Source of the DNA: Pseudomonadota bacterium | Lineage (GTDB): Bacteria > Pseudomonadota > Alphaproteobacteria > GCA-2746255 | NCBI GenBank assembly: GCA_040752895.1 | Contig: JBFMHN010000002.1 | Location: 1-64,000, forward strand | DNA: 64,000 nt | Direction of reading: 5' to 3' | Part shown: positions 10,130 through 18,273 of the stretch, piece after piece | How positions within the stretch are numbered: the stretch's first letter is position 1 | Layout of the letters: the number at the start of each line of letters is the position of its first letter | Program-made: the position numbers and the translations under genes | Notes under the pieces: model-generated | Databases searched by the model: none | Told to the model about the DNA's origin: nothing | The model's input: the letters and a program-made list of their open reading frames with translations, nothing else

Positions 10130-10851
10130 GGGTTTTTGGACCAGCGTGCCTTATGGATGCCGCATTCTGTCTTGTCGCTTGCCGCCCAGCGACCGGCGCG
10201 GATTTCTTCGTTCGGCTCGATCCGGCGCGTGCAGGTCGTACAGCCAATGGAAAGATAACCTTGCGCCACCAGCGGGTGGGGAGGCAAGTCGCGCGCTTTG
10301 AATTCGGCGGCGATGTCGGCTTGGCTCCACCGCACCAGCGGGTTGATCTTGATCTTTCCGTCCTCCGCTTCGATCGTCGGCAACGTGGTGCGGCCATCGC
10401 CATGGAAACGCTTGCGGCCGGTGATCCACGCATCGAAATCGCCAAGCGCGCGATTGAGCGGCCGAACCTTGCGAAGGTCGCAGCAGGCGTCGTAATCCCG
10501 CGACCAAAGAGTTGCATCGGGGTCTTCCGCCACAAGCTCCGCCGCGTCCGGCCGCAGCACGCGAACGTCCGTCAACCCGAGGCGTGCGACAAGCGTTTCC
10601 TTATAGCGAAGCGTCTCCTCAAAAAGCTTCCGCGTATCGAGAAAAAGGACCGGCGTCGCCGGATCGATCTCGGCGACCAGCGCCAGCAGCACGCCCGCCT
10701 CCGCCCCGAAGGAGGAGCCAAGCGCGATACGGCCTCGGAATTCCTTCTCGATCATGACGCGGAGAAGCGCAAGCCCATCGAGATGGCCATAGGCCTTATC
10801 GAGAGCCGCAACCCGAGGCTTCGCCGCTTCCGCCTTCGCCAGCGCTGTCAT
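10126..10851 (-). CDS. cysH: assimilatory APS reductase (4Fe-4S type CysH)
   Basis: The product is a 241-aa enzyme that reduces activated sulfate to sulfite using thioredoxin or glutathione. It carries two cysteine pairs, ACCDLRKV and GCTTCTRR, which bind a [4Fe-4S] cluster in the APS reductase branch and are absent from classical PAPS reductases. The catalytic cysteine is in TECGIH near the C-terminus. The P-loop-like start is [11 protein letters not shown] and the substrate loop is FLDTRKLF. It is the first gene of cysH-cysD-cysNC. An AT-rich control region lies directly upstream. Confidence 0.92.
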   Translation of the reverse strand: MTALAKAEAAKPRVAALDKAYGHLDGLALLRVMIEKEFRGRIALGSSFGAEAGVLLALVAEIDPATPVLFLDTRKLFEETLRYKETLVARLGLTDVRVLRPDAAELVAEDPDATLWSRDYDACCDLRKVRPLNRALGDFDAWITGRKRFHGDGRTTLPTIEAEDGKIKINPLVRWSQADIAAEFKARDLPPHPLVAQGYLSIGCTTCTRRIEPNEEIRAGRWAASDKTECGIHKARWSKNP

Positions 10852-10872
10852 GCGAGGTGACCTTGCCTGTCT

Positions 10873-10899
10873 TATTTAACTAAATAAATTAGTTAAATA
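10873..10899. promoter_or_regulatory. 27-bp palindromic candidate operator for cysHDNC
   Basis: Perfect 11-base arms, TATTTAACTAA (10873-10883) and TTAGTTAAATA (10889-10899), flank a 5-base centre, ATAAA. The palindrome ends 22 bases before the cysH ATG on the minus strand. Size and symmetry suit a dimeric repressor or activator, but I cannot name the regulator family. Confidence 0.6.
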
Positions 10900-10957
10900 T
10901 ACTATATATACATTCATATTACGTTATTTACGCAAAACACAACCGATTTCTATGTAA

Positions 10958-10995
10958 TTCGTATTGCTATACATAATAAATATGTACAATACGAA
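10958..10995. repeat. interrupted inverted repeat in the AT-rich region
   Basis: The arms are TTCGTATTG (10958-10966) and CAATACGAA (10987-10995). Inside them TACAT (10970-10974) and ATGTA (10982-10986) also pair, with a 3-base bulge on the left and a 7-base loop. It could form a hairpin at the end of the response-regulator transcript or be a second protein-binding site. No T-run follows, so a terminator role is uncertain. Confidence 0.5.
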
Positions 10996-11062
10996 ATAAC
11001 AACTTGATTTACCTATAATTTTATAGCGCCTCGCCGTTTTTTAGCGGCCGCGCCCTACCGGC

Positions 11063-11455
11063 TCATATGCCGGTGGTGTGATGGAGCGCTTCGGCCAGAG
11101 CCGCGCGCAACCGTTTCACGCGAATCGGCTTTTCCAGGCTCTGAACGAAGGGAAGGCCGAAGGCGTCGCCAAGACTGCGGGCGCTCTCCAACAGTTTTCC
11201 ACTATAGCCGCTCATGACGAAAATGGGGGCCGCGCAGCCGATCTCCGCCAGGTGACGCAGACATTCGATCCCGTCCGTTTCCGGCATGACGAGATCGAGC
11301 ATGACGACGGTCGGCTTGAAAGTCTGAAAGGCGGCCAGGAACTCCGTCGGGTGGACGGTCGTGTAAACCTCGAAGCCTTCGCCTTCGGCCACGTTGCGGA
11401 TGAGGTCACAGATTTCTTCCTCGTCATCGATGACGAGTAGACGTTTCGACGTCAT
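11063..11455 (-). CDS. stand-alone response regulator receiver protein
   Basis: The product is 130 aa consisting of one CheY-like receiver domain with no output domain. All phosphorylation residues are present: the acidic pair in LLVIDDEEE, the phospho-acceptor Asp in VVMLDLVMPETDG, the Ser in FVMSGYSG and the Lys in LEKPIR. Such single-domain proteins relay phosphate or bind partner proteins. No kinase gene is adjacent, so the partner is unknown. It lies upstream of the cysH control region on the same strand. Confidence 0.88.
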   Translation of the reverse strand: MTSKRLLVIDDEEEICDLIRNVAEGEGFEVYTTVHPTEFLAAFQTFKPTVVMLDLVMPETDGIECLRHLAEIGCAAPIFVMSGYSGKLLESARSLGDAFGLPFVQSLEKPIRVKRLRAALAEALHHTTGI

Positions 11456-11628
11456 GACGGCTTCACCCCTTACAAACCCCTGACGAACGGTAGCATGCCG
11501 TATAATGGTGTTTTAAGCCTTAAGGCATGGTTGTCGGCGTCTTCAGCCGACAGCCCACGCCGCTTTATTTTTCCCATCCCCCTTGCCCCCGTCAAGGAAA
11601 GTGCCTAAGGACGCACCAGGAGGCACCC

Positions 11629-12675
11629 ATGACAAGGGAAATCCCCATCCGCCCCCCTTCCCATGGGCGACAAGTTGCGATCTGGCTTTTCCTGTGCGCG
11701 GGCCTTGTTTTCACCATGGTCCTGCTGGGAGGAACCACGCGGCTTTCAAACGCCGGCCTTTCCATCGTCGAATGGAAGCCGCTGACCGGCATCCTGCCGC
11801 CGCTCTCGGAGGCGGAATGGCAAGCGGTCTTCGCGCAATACCGGGCCTTTCCCGAATACGAGATGCGGCACATCGGCATGACATTGGCCGAGTTCAAATC
11901 GATCTTTTGGCTGGAGTACCTGCACCGCCTGTGGGGCCGCTTCATCGGCGCCGTTTTCTTCTTTCCTTTTCTTTATTTCTGGCTGCGCGGCGCGCTCGAC
12001 CGGAAACTGGCCGCACGACTTCTCGGCGTCTTTCTGCTCGGCGCCTTTCAAGGCTGGCTCGGCTGGTACATGGTGCAAAGCGGCCTGGTCGAACGGCCCG
12101 ACGTCAGTCCCTACCGGCTGGCCGCCCATCTCGGGCTGGCGTCGATCGTTTTCGCGCTTCTCTTCCGGCTTGGTCTTAGCTGCCGGCCGACGGCGGCCGG
12201 AAAACGGCCGCCATCCCTTTTCGGCGCCGCCACGGCCGGCACGGTAGCGCTGGTTTTCCTGACCATTCTCGCCGGCGCCTTCGTCGCCGGCATCGACGCC
12301 GGCCTTACCTACAACACCTTCCCGAGAATGGGGGAAGGCTTCGCCCCGGACGGCTACTGGGCGCTGGAACCCGCCTGGCGGAATTTCTTCGAGAACATCC
12401 CGAGCGTGCAATTCAACCACCGGCTGCTTGGCGGGTTCACGTTTCTTTGGGTGGCGGCGCTCTGGCTTGCTTCCTGGCGGGTGACGGTTTCGAAACGGGC
12501 GAGACTGGCGCTCGGCCTTCTTCTGGCCATGGCGACCCTGCAGGCAGGCCTTGGCATCGCGACACTTCTCCATGCCGTGCCGCTGCCGCTTGGCGTAGCG
12601 CACCAGGCGGGGGCTCTCCTTCTGTTTACTCTGGCGCTGTGGGCCGAGGATGAAACCCGGCGGGAAGGGAATTAA
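11629..12675 (+). CDS. ctaA: heme A synthase (Cox15/CtaA type 2)
   Basis: The product is a 348-aa polytopic membrane enzyme that oxidises heme O to heme A for aa3-type cytochrome oxidases. It shows about eight membrane segments. The conserved histidines occur in EYLHRLWGR, RLAAHLGLAS, FNHRLLGGF and GVAHQAGALL, which ligate the two hemes. The early TRLSNAGLSIVEWKPLTG is diagnostic of the alphaproteobacterial/mitochondrial Cox15 branch. I chose ATG 11629 because AGGAGG lies 6-7 bases upstream. A possible TATAAT at 11501-11506 could be part of its promoter, without a good -35 partner. Confidence 0.94.
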   Translation: MTREIPIRPPSHGRQVAIWLFLCAGLVFTMVLLGGTTRLSNAGLSIVEWKPLTGILPPLSEAEWQAVFAQYRAFPEYEMRHIGMTLAEFKSIFWLEYLHRLWGRFIGAVFFFPFLYFWLRGALDRKLAARLLGVFLLGAFQGWLGWYMVQSGLVERPDVSPYRLAAHLGLASIVFALLFRLGLSCRPTAAGKRPPSLFGAATAGTVALVFLTILAGAFVAGIDAGLTYNTFPRMGEGFAPDGYWALEPAWRNFFENIPSVQFNHRLLGGFTFLWVAALWLASWRVTVSKRARLALGLLLAMATLQAGLGIATLLHAVPLPLGVAHQAGALLLFTLALWAEDETRREGN

Positions 12676-12684
12676 GGCCGCGCC

Positions 12685-13365
12685 ATGCCGAAGCCCGCCG
12701 CCGGACACTTCGAGACCGTTTGCCACCCGCCCGCCTCCGGCGGACCGGCCGGCAAGCTCGTCGTCCTCCTGCACGGCTATGGCGCAGACATGCACGACCT
12801 GATCGGGCTGGCGCCGCATTGGGCGGGGTTGATGCCGGATGTCGAATTCCTTTCGCCGAACGCGCCCGAACCTTGCGCCGGCTATCCGATTGGCCGCCAG
12901 TGGTTTCCGGTCGGCAGCCTCGACATCGAGGAAATGCACGCCGGCGTCCTTGACGCGGCCCCCCGGTTGGATGCCTTCCTCGACGCCGAACTCGAAAAGC
13001 GCGGGCTCACGGAACGCGATCTTGCGCTCGTCGGGTTTTCGCAAGGCACGATGATGGCGCTGCACGTTGGCCTGCGCCGCAGCCATCCGCCGGCCGGCAT
13101 CCTCGGCTTTTCCGGCGTCCTCGTCGGCGCCGAAACCTTGGCCGAAGAAATCCGCGTCCGGCCGCCGGTCTTCCTGGTGCATGGCGCGGCCGACCCCATG
13201 ATCCCGGTGCAGGCTTTAACGATGACGGAAAACGCCCTGCGCGCGGCGGGCGTTCCGGTGAAGTCCCATGTTTCACAAGGGCTTGGCCACGGGATAGACG
13301 CGGCGGGCCTGGCCTTGGGAGGCCGCTTCCTGGCCGAAATTCTGGGCACACCCGCCGACGGGTAA
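12685..13365 (+). CDS. phospholipase/carboxylesterase family alpha/beta hydrolase
   Basis: The product is 226 aa of the Abhydrolase_2 family (YpfH/EstB-like serine esterases). It has the oxyanion-region LVVLLHGYGAD, the nucleophile elbow GFSQGT, the acid in VHGAADPMIP and the histidine in GLGHGID. No signal peptide is evident, so it is likely cytoplasmic. It starts 9 bases after ctaA on the same strand and may be co-transcribed. The natural substrate cannot be told from sequence. Confidence 0.85.
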   Translation: MPKPAAGHFETVCHPPASGGPAGKLVVLLHGYGADMHDLIGLAPHWAGLMPDVEFLSPNAPEPCAGYPIGRQWFPVGSLDIEEMHAGVLDAAPRLDAFLDAELEKRGLTERDLALVGFSQGTMMALHVGLRRSHPPAGILGFSGVLVGAETLAEEIRVRPPVFLVHGAADPMIPVQALTMTENALRAAGVPVKSHVSQGLGHGIDAAGLALGGRFLAEILGTPADG

Positions 13366-13504
13366 GCCGCGCCCGGCCATTCTCCATGCCCCCCTGAAGC
13401 CCCCTCAACCCACGGTTTTTGCTAGCTTTTTATCTCTCGACAAGGCACAATCCGCTCGCCTGTCCGGCCTTAGGGAAGCCTTGGCGCGGTCAAAAGAGGA
13501 AGGC

Positions 13505-14068
13505 GTGGAAGCGCAGCTAAAGAATTACCCGGCCCTCGTGCTGAACGCGGATTTCCAGCCGCTCAATTATTTTCCGCTCTCCACCTGGTCCTGGCAGGAC
13601 GCGATCAAGGCGGTCGTCCTCAACCGGGTCAGCATTCTTTCCGAATACGATTTCTTCATCCGTTCGCCGAGCCTCAAGCTCCGGCTGCCGAGCGTGATCG
13701 CGCTCAAGGAATACATCCCGATCCGCCGTCACCCGGCCTTCACGCGGTTCAACGTTTTCCTGCGCGACCATTTCCGTTGCCAATATTGCAGCGCGGCTTA
13801 CGCGTCCGAGGACCTTACCTTCGATCACGTCGTGCCGCGCTCCCGCGGGGGGCGGACGACCTGGATGAACGTGGTTTCCGCCTGCGGCCATTGCAACATC
13901 CGCAAGGGTGGGCGCACGCCCGAACAGAGCGGCATGCATCCAAGAACCCGCCCCGCACAGCCAACCGCCTACGACCTTCGCGAGAACGGCCGCGCCTTCC
14001 CGCCGAACTATCTGCACGAAAGCTGGCGGGACTATCTCTACTGGGATACGGAACTCGAACAGTCCTGA
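13505..14068 (+). CDS. HNH endonuclease domain protein
   Basis: The product is 187 aa from GTG 13505, chosen because GAGGAA lies just upstream; an in-frame TTG at 13481 would add 8 residues. The N-terminal part (NYPALVLNADFQPLNYFPLS) is typical of a conserved family of chromosomal HNH proteins. The catalytic module has CQYC, FDHVVPRSRGG, NVVSACGHCN and RTPEQSGM, giving the zinc knuckles and the HNH residues. Nothing around it suggests a restriction cluster or intron, and its biological target is unknown. It is convergent with coq7. Confidence 0.85.
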   Translation: MEAQLKNYPALVLNADFQPLNYFPLSTWSWQDAIKAVVLNRVSILSEYDFFIRSPSLKLRLPSVIALKEYIPIRRHPAFTRFNVFLRDHFRCQYCSAAYASEDLTFDHVVPRSRGGRTTWMNVVSACGHCNIRKGGRTPEQSGMHPRTRPAQPTAYDLRENGRAFPPNYLHESWRDYLYWDTELEQS

Positions 14069-14078
14069 GGCCGGCGGC

Positions 14079-14639
14079 TCACACCCGGGTCGAAAGCCAG
14101 ATGGCAAGGCGCGAGGCCGCCTTGACCGCCCCGCTCAAAAGCGCATAGGCGGGGGCGGCTTCCGCCCCGTGCGCGAGGGCGGTTGCCTTGTGAGCAAGTT
14201 CGTCCTCGCGGAACGCCGCGATCACCTCGCGCAATTCCGGCTCCGCCTCGTCCAGCCGGTCGAGCTGCCCGCGGTAGTGCGCATCAATCACCTCCTCGAC
14301 GGCGACCGTGCAGGCCATGGCGGCGCGCGCGCCCAGAAGTGCCGTCGCCGCCCCCAGGGCGAAGCCGGCCACGTGCCAGAAAGGCGTAAGCAGCGTCGGG
14401 CGGACGCGGCGGTCCGCGACCAGCTTCTCGAAGACATTGAGATGGGCGCGTTCCTGCTCCAGAAGGCGCCGCAGCACGTCGCCTTTCTCGGTCTCTCCCA
14501 ACACGGCCACCTGGCCTTGGTAAATGCGGACGGCGCCGTACTCGCCGGCGTGATCGACCCGGATCATCCGCTCGACGGCCTCCGCCGGCGACGGATCGCC
14601 GGGCAGCCGTGAGGCCGGGGACCGTCGCGTCTCGGTCAT
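14079..14639 (-). CDS. coq7: demethoxyubiquinone hydroxylase Coq7
   Basis: The product is a 186-aa membrane-associated diiron monooxygenase of ubiquinone synthesis. Ligand motifs are visible in order: DHAGEYGAVRIY, LLEQERAHLNVFEKL, VEEVIDAHYRGQ and FREDELAHKATA, giving the E...ExxH pairs. An AlaGly-rich hydrophobic helix sits in the middle (ALGAATALLGARAAMACTV). The start MTETRRSP at 14639 overlaps the stop of dsbB by ATGA, so yqaA-dsbB-coq7 is one operon. Confidence 0.93.
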   Translation of the reverse strand: MTETRRSPASRLPGDPSPAEAVERMIRVDHAGEYGAVRIYQGQVAVLGETEKGDVLRRLLEQERAHLNVFEKLVADRRVRPTLLTPFWHVAGFALGAATALLGARAAMACTVAVEEVIDAHYRGQLDRLDEAEPELREVIAAFREDELAHKATALAHGAEAAPAYALLSGAVKAASRLAIWLSTRV

Positions 14640-15127
14640 GGGTTGCTTCCTTTCCGCAGGATGCGCGCGGCCCACAGGGCGGAGGCCGCCAGGGCGAGCG
14701 AGGCGAGCGCGTTGAAACCGGCGATCGAGATTCCGAAAAGCGCCCACGGCACCTCGTCGCAGCGCGCGGGCTCCGTCGCCCGCAGGCTTTGCCGAAGCAT
14801 CTCGAGGCTTTCGCTCTCGCCGCCGCCTGCGCACGCCGCCGAAAGCGTGAACCAGCCTTGCTCGACGCCGACATGGTAGGAAGCAAGCCCCGCATTGCCG
14901 AGGAAAAGCAACGCCAGCACCAGGCAAAGACCGGAAGCCGCCCTGGCCTCGGGCCGGAACAGGAAGGCGAGAAGGGCGATACCCGCCGCCAGCCCGTAAG
15001 GGAGGCGCTGGTAGAGGCAGAGCGCGCAGGGCTTGAGCCCGGCAAACTGAAAGCCGTAGGCGACCCCGAGGGCGCCCACGCTCAGCGCGAAAAATCCCAG
15101 AAACACGGCCCTTCGGCTCACGCTCAT
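14636..15127 (-). CDS. dsbB: DsbB-family disulfide bond formation protein
   Basis: The product is a 163-aa inner-membrane protein with about four TM segments that re-oxidises DsbA using quinone. The first redox pair is in LKPCALCLYQRLPYG. The second periplasmic loop holds two further cysteines (SAACAGGG and PARCDEVP). The start MSVSRRAV at 15127 overlaps the stop of the upstream yqaA-like gene. No dsbA is present in the window. Its proximity to a ubiquinone-synthesis gene fits its use of quinone but may be incidental. Confidence 0.85.
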   Translation of the reverse strand: MSVSRRAVFLGFFALSVGALGVAYGFQFAGLKPCALCLYQRLPYGLAAGIALLAFLFRPEARAASGLCLVLALLFLGNAGLASYHVGVEQGWFTLSAACAGGGESESLEMLRQSLRATEPARCDEVPWALFGISIAGFNALASLALAASALWAARILRKGSNP

Positions 15128-15705
15128 AGGACGTATTTTAGGAGAAGGGCGAGCCCGATCGCTACCACGAAGACCAGGACCGAAAGCGGCGCCAGGTTCT
15201 TCTCGACGAAGCCGCGGATGGAGGGCCCGAAATACCAGAGCAGCCCCGCCTCGATGTAAAAGCGAAGCCCGCGCCCAACCAGCGAGGCAAGCAGGAAGGG
15301 CGGGACAGCCATGCCGACGGCGCCGCTTGCGATGGTGATCACCTTGTAGGGAAAGGGCGTGAAGGCGGCGCCGACCACGATCCAAATCCCCCACGCCCGG
15401 TAATGGGTCTGGAATTCCACAAACGCCGCCGTGAAGCCATAGAAATCGAGAAGCGGCCGACCCACCACCTCATAGAAGAAGAAGCCGATCCCGTAACCGA
15501 GCAGCGCGCCGGCCACCGAAGCCATCGTGCAGAGCCCGGCCAGAAAGAAAGCGCGTTCCCGCCGGGCCAGGCACATCGGCACCAGCAGAAGATCCGGCGG
15601 CACCGGAAAGAAGGCGCTTTCCGTGAACGAGACGGCGGCAAGCGCGGCAAAGGCCCGCTTGCCCGCAGCAAGCCGCATCGTGGCGTCGTAGAGGCGTTTC
15701 AGCAT
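15124..15705 (-). CDS. YqaA-family (VTT domain) membrane protein
   Basis: The product is a 193-aa integral membrane protein of the SNARE-associated/VTT (DedA-like) superfamily. It has FTESAFFPVPPDLLLVPM near residue 30, LLGYGIGFFFYEVVG, and AFTPFPYKVITIASGA, a signature of YqaA proteins. I took ATG 15705; the longer upstream frame crosses the tRNA and is not credible. It heads the yqaA-dsbB-coq7 operon. Members of the wider superfamily move lipids or affect membrane potential; the role of this one is unknown. Confidence 0.85.
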   Translation of the reverse strand: MLKRLYDATMRLAAGKRAFAALAAVSFTESAFFPVPPDLLLVPMCLARRERAFFLAGLCTMASVAGALLGYGIGFFFYEVVGRPLLDFYGFTAAFVEFQTHYRAWGIWIVVGAAFTPFPYKVITIASGAVGMAVPPFLLASLVGRGLRFYIEAGLLWYFGPSIRGFVEKNLAPLSVLVFVVAIGLALLLKYVL

Positions 15706-15841
15706 CAACCGATCCGGCCCCCCCCCGCAAGGGGCGCGACCAAAAGGCGCAACACGGGCGCCAATAGAACCCGCGGGACGGACCTTGGCAAGACCCGCCA
15801 TTGACCGGAGCTTCCCGACGGTTAGGATAGCGACCCCTAAG

Positions 15842-15928
15842 GCCCCTGTGGCGGAATTGGTAGACGCGCCAGACTCAAAATCTGGTTCCGGCAACGGAGT
15901 GGGAGTTCGACTCTCCCCGGGGGCACCA
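15842..15928 (+). tRNA. tRNA-Leu (anticodon CAA)
   Basis: The gene is 87 bases. The acceptor stem GCCCCTG (15842-15848) pairs with CGGGGGC (15918-15924), and the CCA end is encoded (15926-15928). The anticodon stem-loop CCAGA-CTCAAAA-TCTGG gives CAA, reading UUG codons. A long variable arm, typical of leucine tRNAs, follows, and the T-arm carries GTTCGAC. No integrase or duplicated 3' end is seen nearby. Confidence 0.97.
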
Positions 15929-16039
15929 GGTTTCGCAGCGCACACCCCACCTCATGGCTTCCGCCCACGCCTGCCGCCTATGCGCCGTGCTCGCAAGGTG
16001 GCGCGGCGTGCGTCGGCATCCGCGTCAAGCGCGTCCGCG

Positions 16040-17509
16040 TCAAGGGGTGGGTGTCGGGCGCGGCGCGTGCGGCAAGGCTTCTTCCATCGCGCACCGCCAG
16101 CTTGCGTAGCGCCGGCGCAGGCCGGGCGCAGGCTGCGGCGCGAAGGTTCTGGCTTCCGCCGCGGGCCAGGCGGCCGGACAACCGGCCACAAGATAGGCAA
16201 GACCGCGCGCCGTCGCCTCGCGGAATTCGGGGCAGACGACGGCAAGCCCGCTTACATCGGCCAGCCGCTGCGCCAGCCCGGCCAACGCGGCAAGCCCGCC
16301 GGTCAGCCGGACGCACCGGAGCATGGGCGAAAGACCTCGAAGCGCTTCGAGGTTCACTGCCAGCAGGAAGACGATGCTTTCCAGCACGGCGACGATCCGT
16401 GCCGGTGCTTCGCCCGCGCCCACGAAGCGGGAGGGAAAATCCGGCACCCAATAGGGCGAGCCGAGGCCCGACACCCCGTTCAGGAAAAGCGGCGGGCGGG
16501 TCGCCGCCGCCAGCCAGGCTGGCGCCTGCCGAAGAACATCGGCGAGCCGCAGGCCGAGTTCGCCCGCCACCGTTTCCAACGCCACGCCAGCACCGTTTAC
16601 GGTGCCCTCGACGACATAGAGCGGACGACCGTTCTCTTCCAGGACGACACCGCTCAAAAGCCCGGGCAGCCGCACCGGCTTGTCGCCGACAATGCGCTGG
16701 ACGAAGGCGCCGGTCCCGATATTCGCGAAGGCGTCCTGCGGCGCGGGCGCCCCACCGGCGAAGAGGGCCGCCGCCTGATCGCCGGTCATGACCCGGAAGG
16801 GAATCCGCCACGCGCCTGCCTCGAAATGGCCGAAGGCGTGCCGGGTGGGAACGCAGGCCGGCAGCGCCACCCGCGGCACGCCGAAAAGGTCGAGCAGGTC
16901 CGCCGCCCAGTCGCGAGTCTGGAAATCCCACAAGAGCGTGCGCGAGGCGTTCGCCGGATCTACGACATGGGGCCGTTCGGCAAGCAGGCGAAACAGCAGA
17001 AAGCTTGCCATCGGCCCAAGCGCCAGGCGGCCTTCCGCAAGGGCTTCGCGCACGCCGGGCAGGTGATCGAGGCACCAGCGAAACTTGCTCGCCCCGTAAT
17101 GGGCCGACAGCACGAGGCCGGTCCGCGCGTGGACGCGCTCCGCCTCCCCCGCAAAGCCGGCCAGCCACTTGGCGGCGCGCCGGTCCTGCCACGAAAGGAC
17201 GGGCGAGAGCGCCGCACCCGTCCGCCGGTCCCAGCAAACCAGGCTCGAGCGCTGGGTGGCGAGGCCGCCGGCCGCAACCGCCGCGGCCCACCCGCCAAGC
17301 TTGGCCAACACCCGTTCGGCCACCTCGCGGACGGAGGCGGCAACGGCGTCCGCGTCCTGCTCCACCCGGTCGTCGCCGGAACGCAAGGTGGCGACCGGGG
17401 CCTCGGCCATCGCCTGCGCGCCCGCTTGCGAATCGAAGACGATGGCGCGGGAGGCGTGCCCGCCTTGGTCGATCGCGAGGTAAAGCGGTGTGGAAGCGGT
17501 CGAAGCCAT
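16040..17509 (-). CDS. FGGY-family carbohydrate kinase (glycerol kinase-like)
   Basis: The product is a 489-aa two-lobed sugar or polyol kinase. The first phosphate-binding loop is LAIDQGGHASRAIVFD. Later come TGDQAAALFAGGA, NIGTGAFVQR, VVEGTVNGAGVALE and the nucleotide-binding RLTGGLAALAGLAQ. Overall spacing resembles glycerol kinase. However, the usual substrate segments diverge and no glycerol dehydrogenase or transporter lies nearby, so I do not assign a substrate. It stands alone, downstream of its divergent neighbour's start. Confidence 0.85.
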   Translation of the reverse strand: MASTASTPLYLAIDQGGHASRAIVFDSQAGAQAMAEAPVATLRSGDDRVEQDADAVAASVREVAERVLAKLGGWAAAVAAGGLATQRSSLVCWDRRTGAALSPVLSWQDRRAAKWLAGFAGEAERVHARTGLVLSAHYGASKFRWCLDHLPGVREALAEGRLALGPMASFLLFRLLAERPHVVDPANASRTLLWDFQTRDWAADLLDLFGVPRVALPACVPTRHAFGHFEAGAWRIPFRVMTGDQAAALFAGGAPAPQDAFANIGTGAFVQRIVGDKPVRLPGLLSGVVLEENGRPLYVVEGTVNGAGVALETVAGELGLRLADVLRQAPAWLAAATRPPLFLNGVSGLGSPYWVPDFPSRFVGAGEAPARIVAVLESIVFLLAVNLEALRGLSPMLRCVRLTGGLAALAGLAQRLADVSGLAVVCPEFREATARGLAYLVAGCPAAWPAAEARTFAPQPAPGLRRRYASWRCAMEEALPHAPRPTPTP

Positions 17510-17624
17510 GATCCCGGCGGCCCTTCGCTATGATCTAGGTGCTGGCGGCGCAAACCGGTCCAACGCTACCATCGCCGCCTCGGGAAAACCCCTCTTATTC
17601 GCGGGAGCGCGGTAAGGCCGCGGC

Positions 17625-18269
17625 ATGTTCGACGATCGCAAGGACGCCGGGAAAAAGCTTGCCGCCAGGCTTCGCCGCCTGGCCGGCGAAAAGCCAATCG
17701 TCTTCGCCCTGCCGCGCGGCGGCGTCGTCGTCGGCTTCGAGATCGCCAAGGCGCTGAAGGCGCCGCTCGACGTCGTCCTCGTGCGCAAGCTCGGCGCCCC
17801 GGACCAGCCGGAACTCGCCCTGGGCGCCGTCGTCGAGGGGGAAACGCCCGAACTCGTCACCAACCCCGAGATCGTCGCCGCGCTCGGCCTTTCCGCAAGC
17901 GATCTGGAAAAAGGCAAACAACACCTTCTTCGGGAAATCGCCGAGCGGCAGCGGCGCTACCGCGGCGGCCGGAAGCGGACGCCGGCGACCGGCCGGACGG
18001 CGATCGTCGTCGACGACGGGATCGCGACGGGGGCGACCGTGCGGGCGGCGCTCCGGGTGCTCCGCAAGGAAGGCCCGAAGCGGCTCATCCTCGCCGTTCC
18101 CGTGGCGCCACCCGAGACCCTTGAACGCCTGGCGCAAGACGCGGACGACACCCTTTGCCTGGAAGCGCCGCCCGATTTTGGCGCGGTCGGCTTCTACTAC
18201 GCGGACTTCCGCCAGACCGCGGACGCCGAGGTCGTCGCCCTTTTGCGGGCGGCGGAAGCCTTCGCCTGA
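17625..18269 (+). CDS. phosphoribosyltransferase-domain protein
   Basis: The product is a 214-aa type I PRTase fold. The N-terminal beta strand is FALPRGGVVVGFEIA, followed by VRKLGAPDQPELALGAV. The PRPP-binding motif is IVVDDGIATGATVRAA near residue 128. This is the family of stand-alone predicted PRTases often annotated as ComF-like or erythromycin-esterase-associated. The nucleobase substrate cannot be predicted. The gene is convergent with a DUF547 gene 4 bases downstream. Confidence 0.82.
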   Translation: MFDDRKDAGKKLAARLRRLAGEKPIVFALPRGGVVVGFEIAKALKAPLDVVLVRKLGAPDQPELALGAVVEGETPELVTNPEIVAALGLSASDLEKGKQHLLREIAERQRRYRGGRKRTPATGRTAIVVDDGIATGATVRAALRVLRKEGPKRLILAVPVAPPETLERLAQDADDTLCLEAPPDFGAVGFYYADFRQTADAEVVALLRAAEAFA

Positions 18270-18273
18270 AATC

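Larger units (their letters stand above)
10871..11020. promoter_or_regulatory. AT-rich control region upstream of cysH
   Basis: By hand count this 150-base stretch has 32 G/C bases (about 21 percent) in an otherwise GC-rich sequence. It separates two minus-strand genes, cysH and the response regulator. It contains two clear inverted repeats, annotated separately, and several TATA-like stretches on both strands, but I could not fix a single convincing -35/-10 pair. It encodes no ORF of note. It probably holds the promoter and operators of the sulfate operon. Confidence 0.6.

Noticed and set aside
13505-14068. HNH gene as part of a restriction system or mobile intron
   Set aside because: No methyltransferase, intron structure or repeats flank it, and its N-terminal half matches a conserved chromosomal family.
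15706-15945. N-terminal extension of the YqaA-like frame through tRNA-Leu
   Set aside because: The extension would be translated across a tRNA on the opposite strand. The family's conserved start fits ATG 15705.
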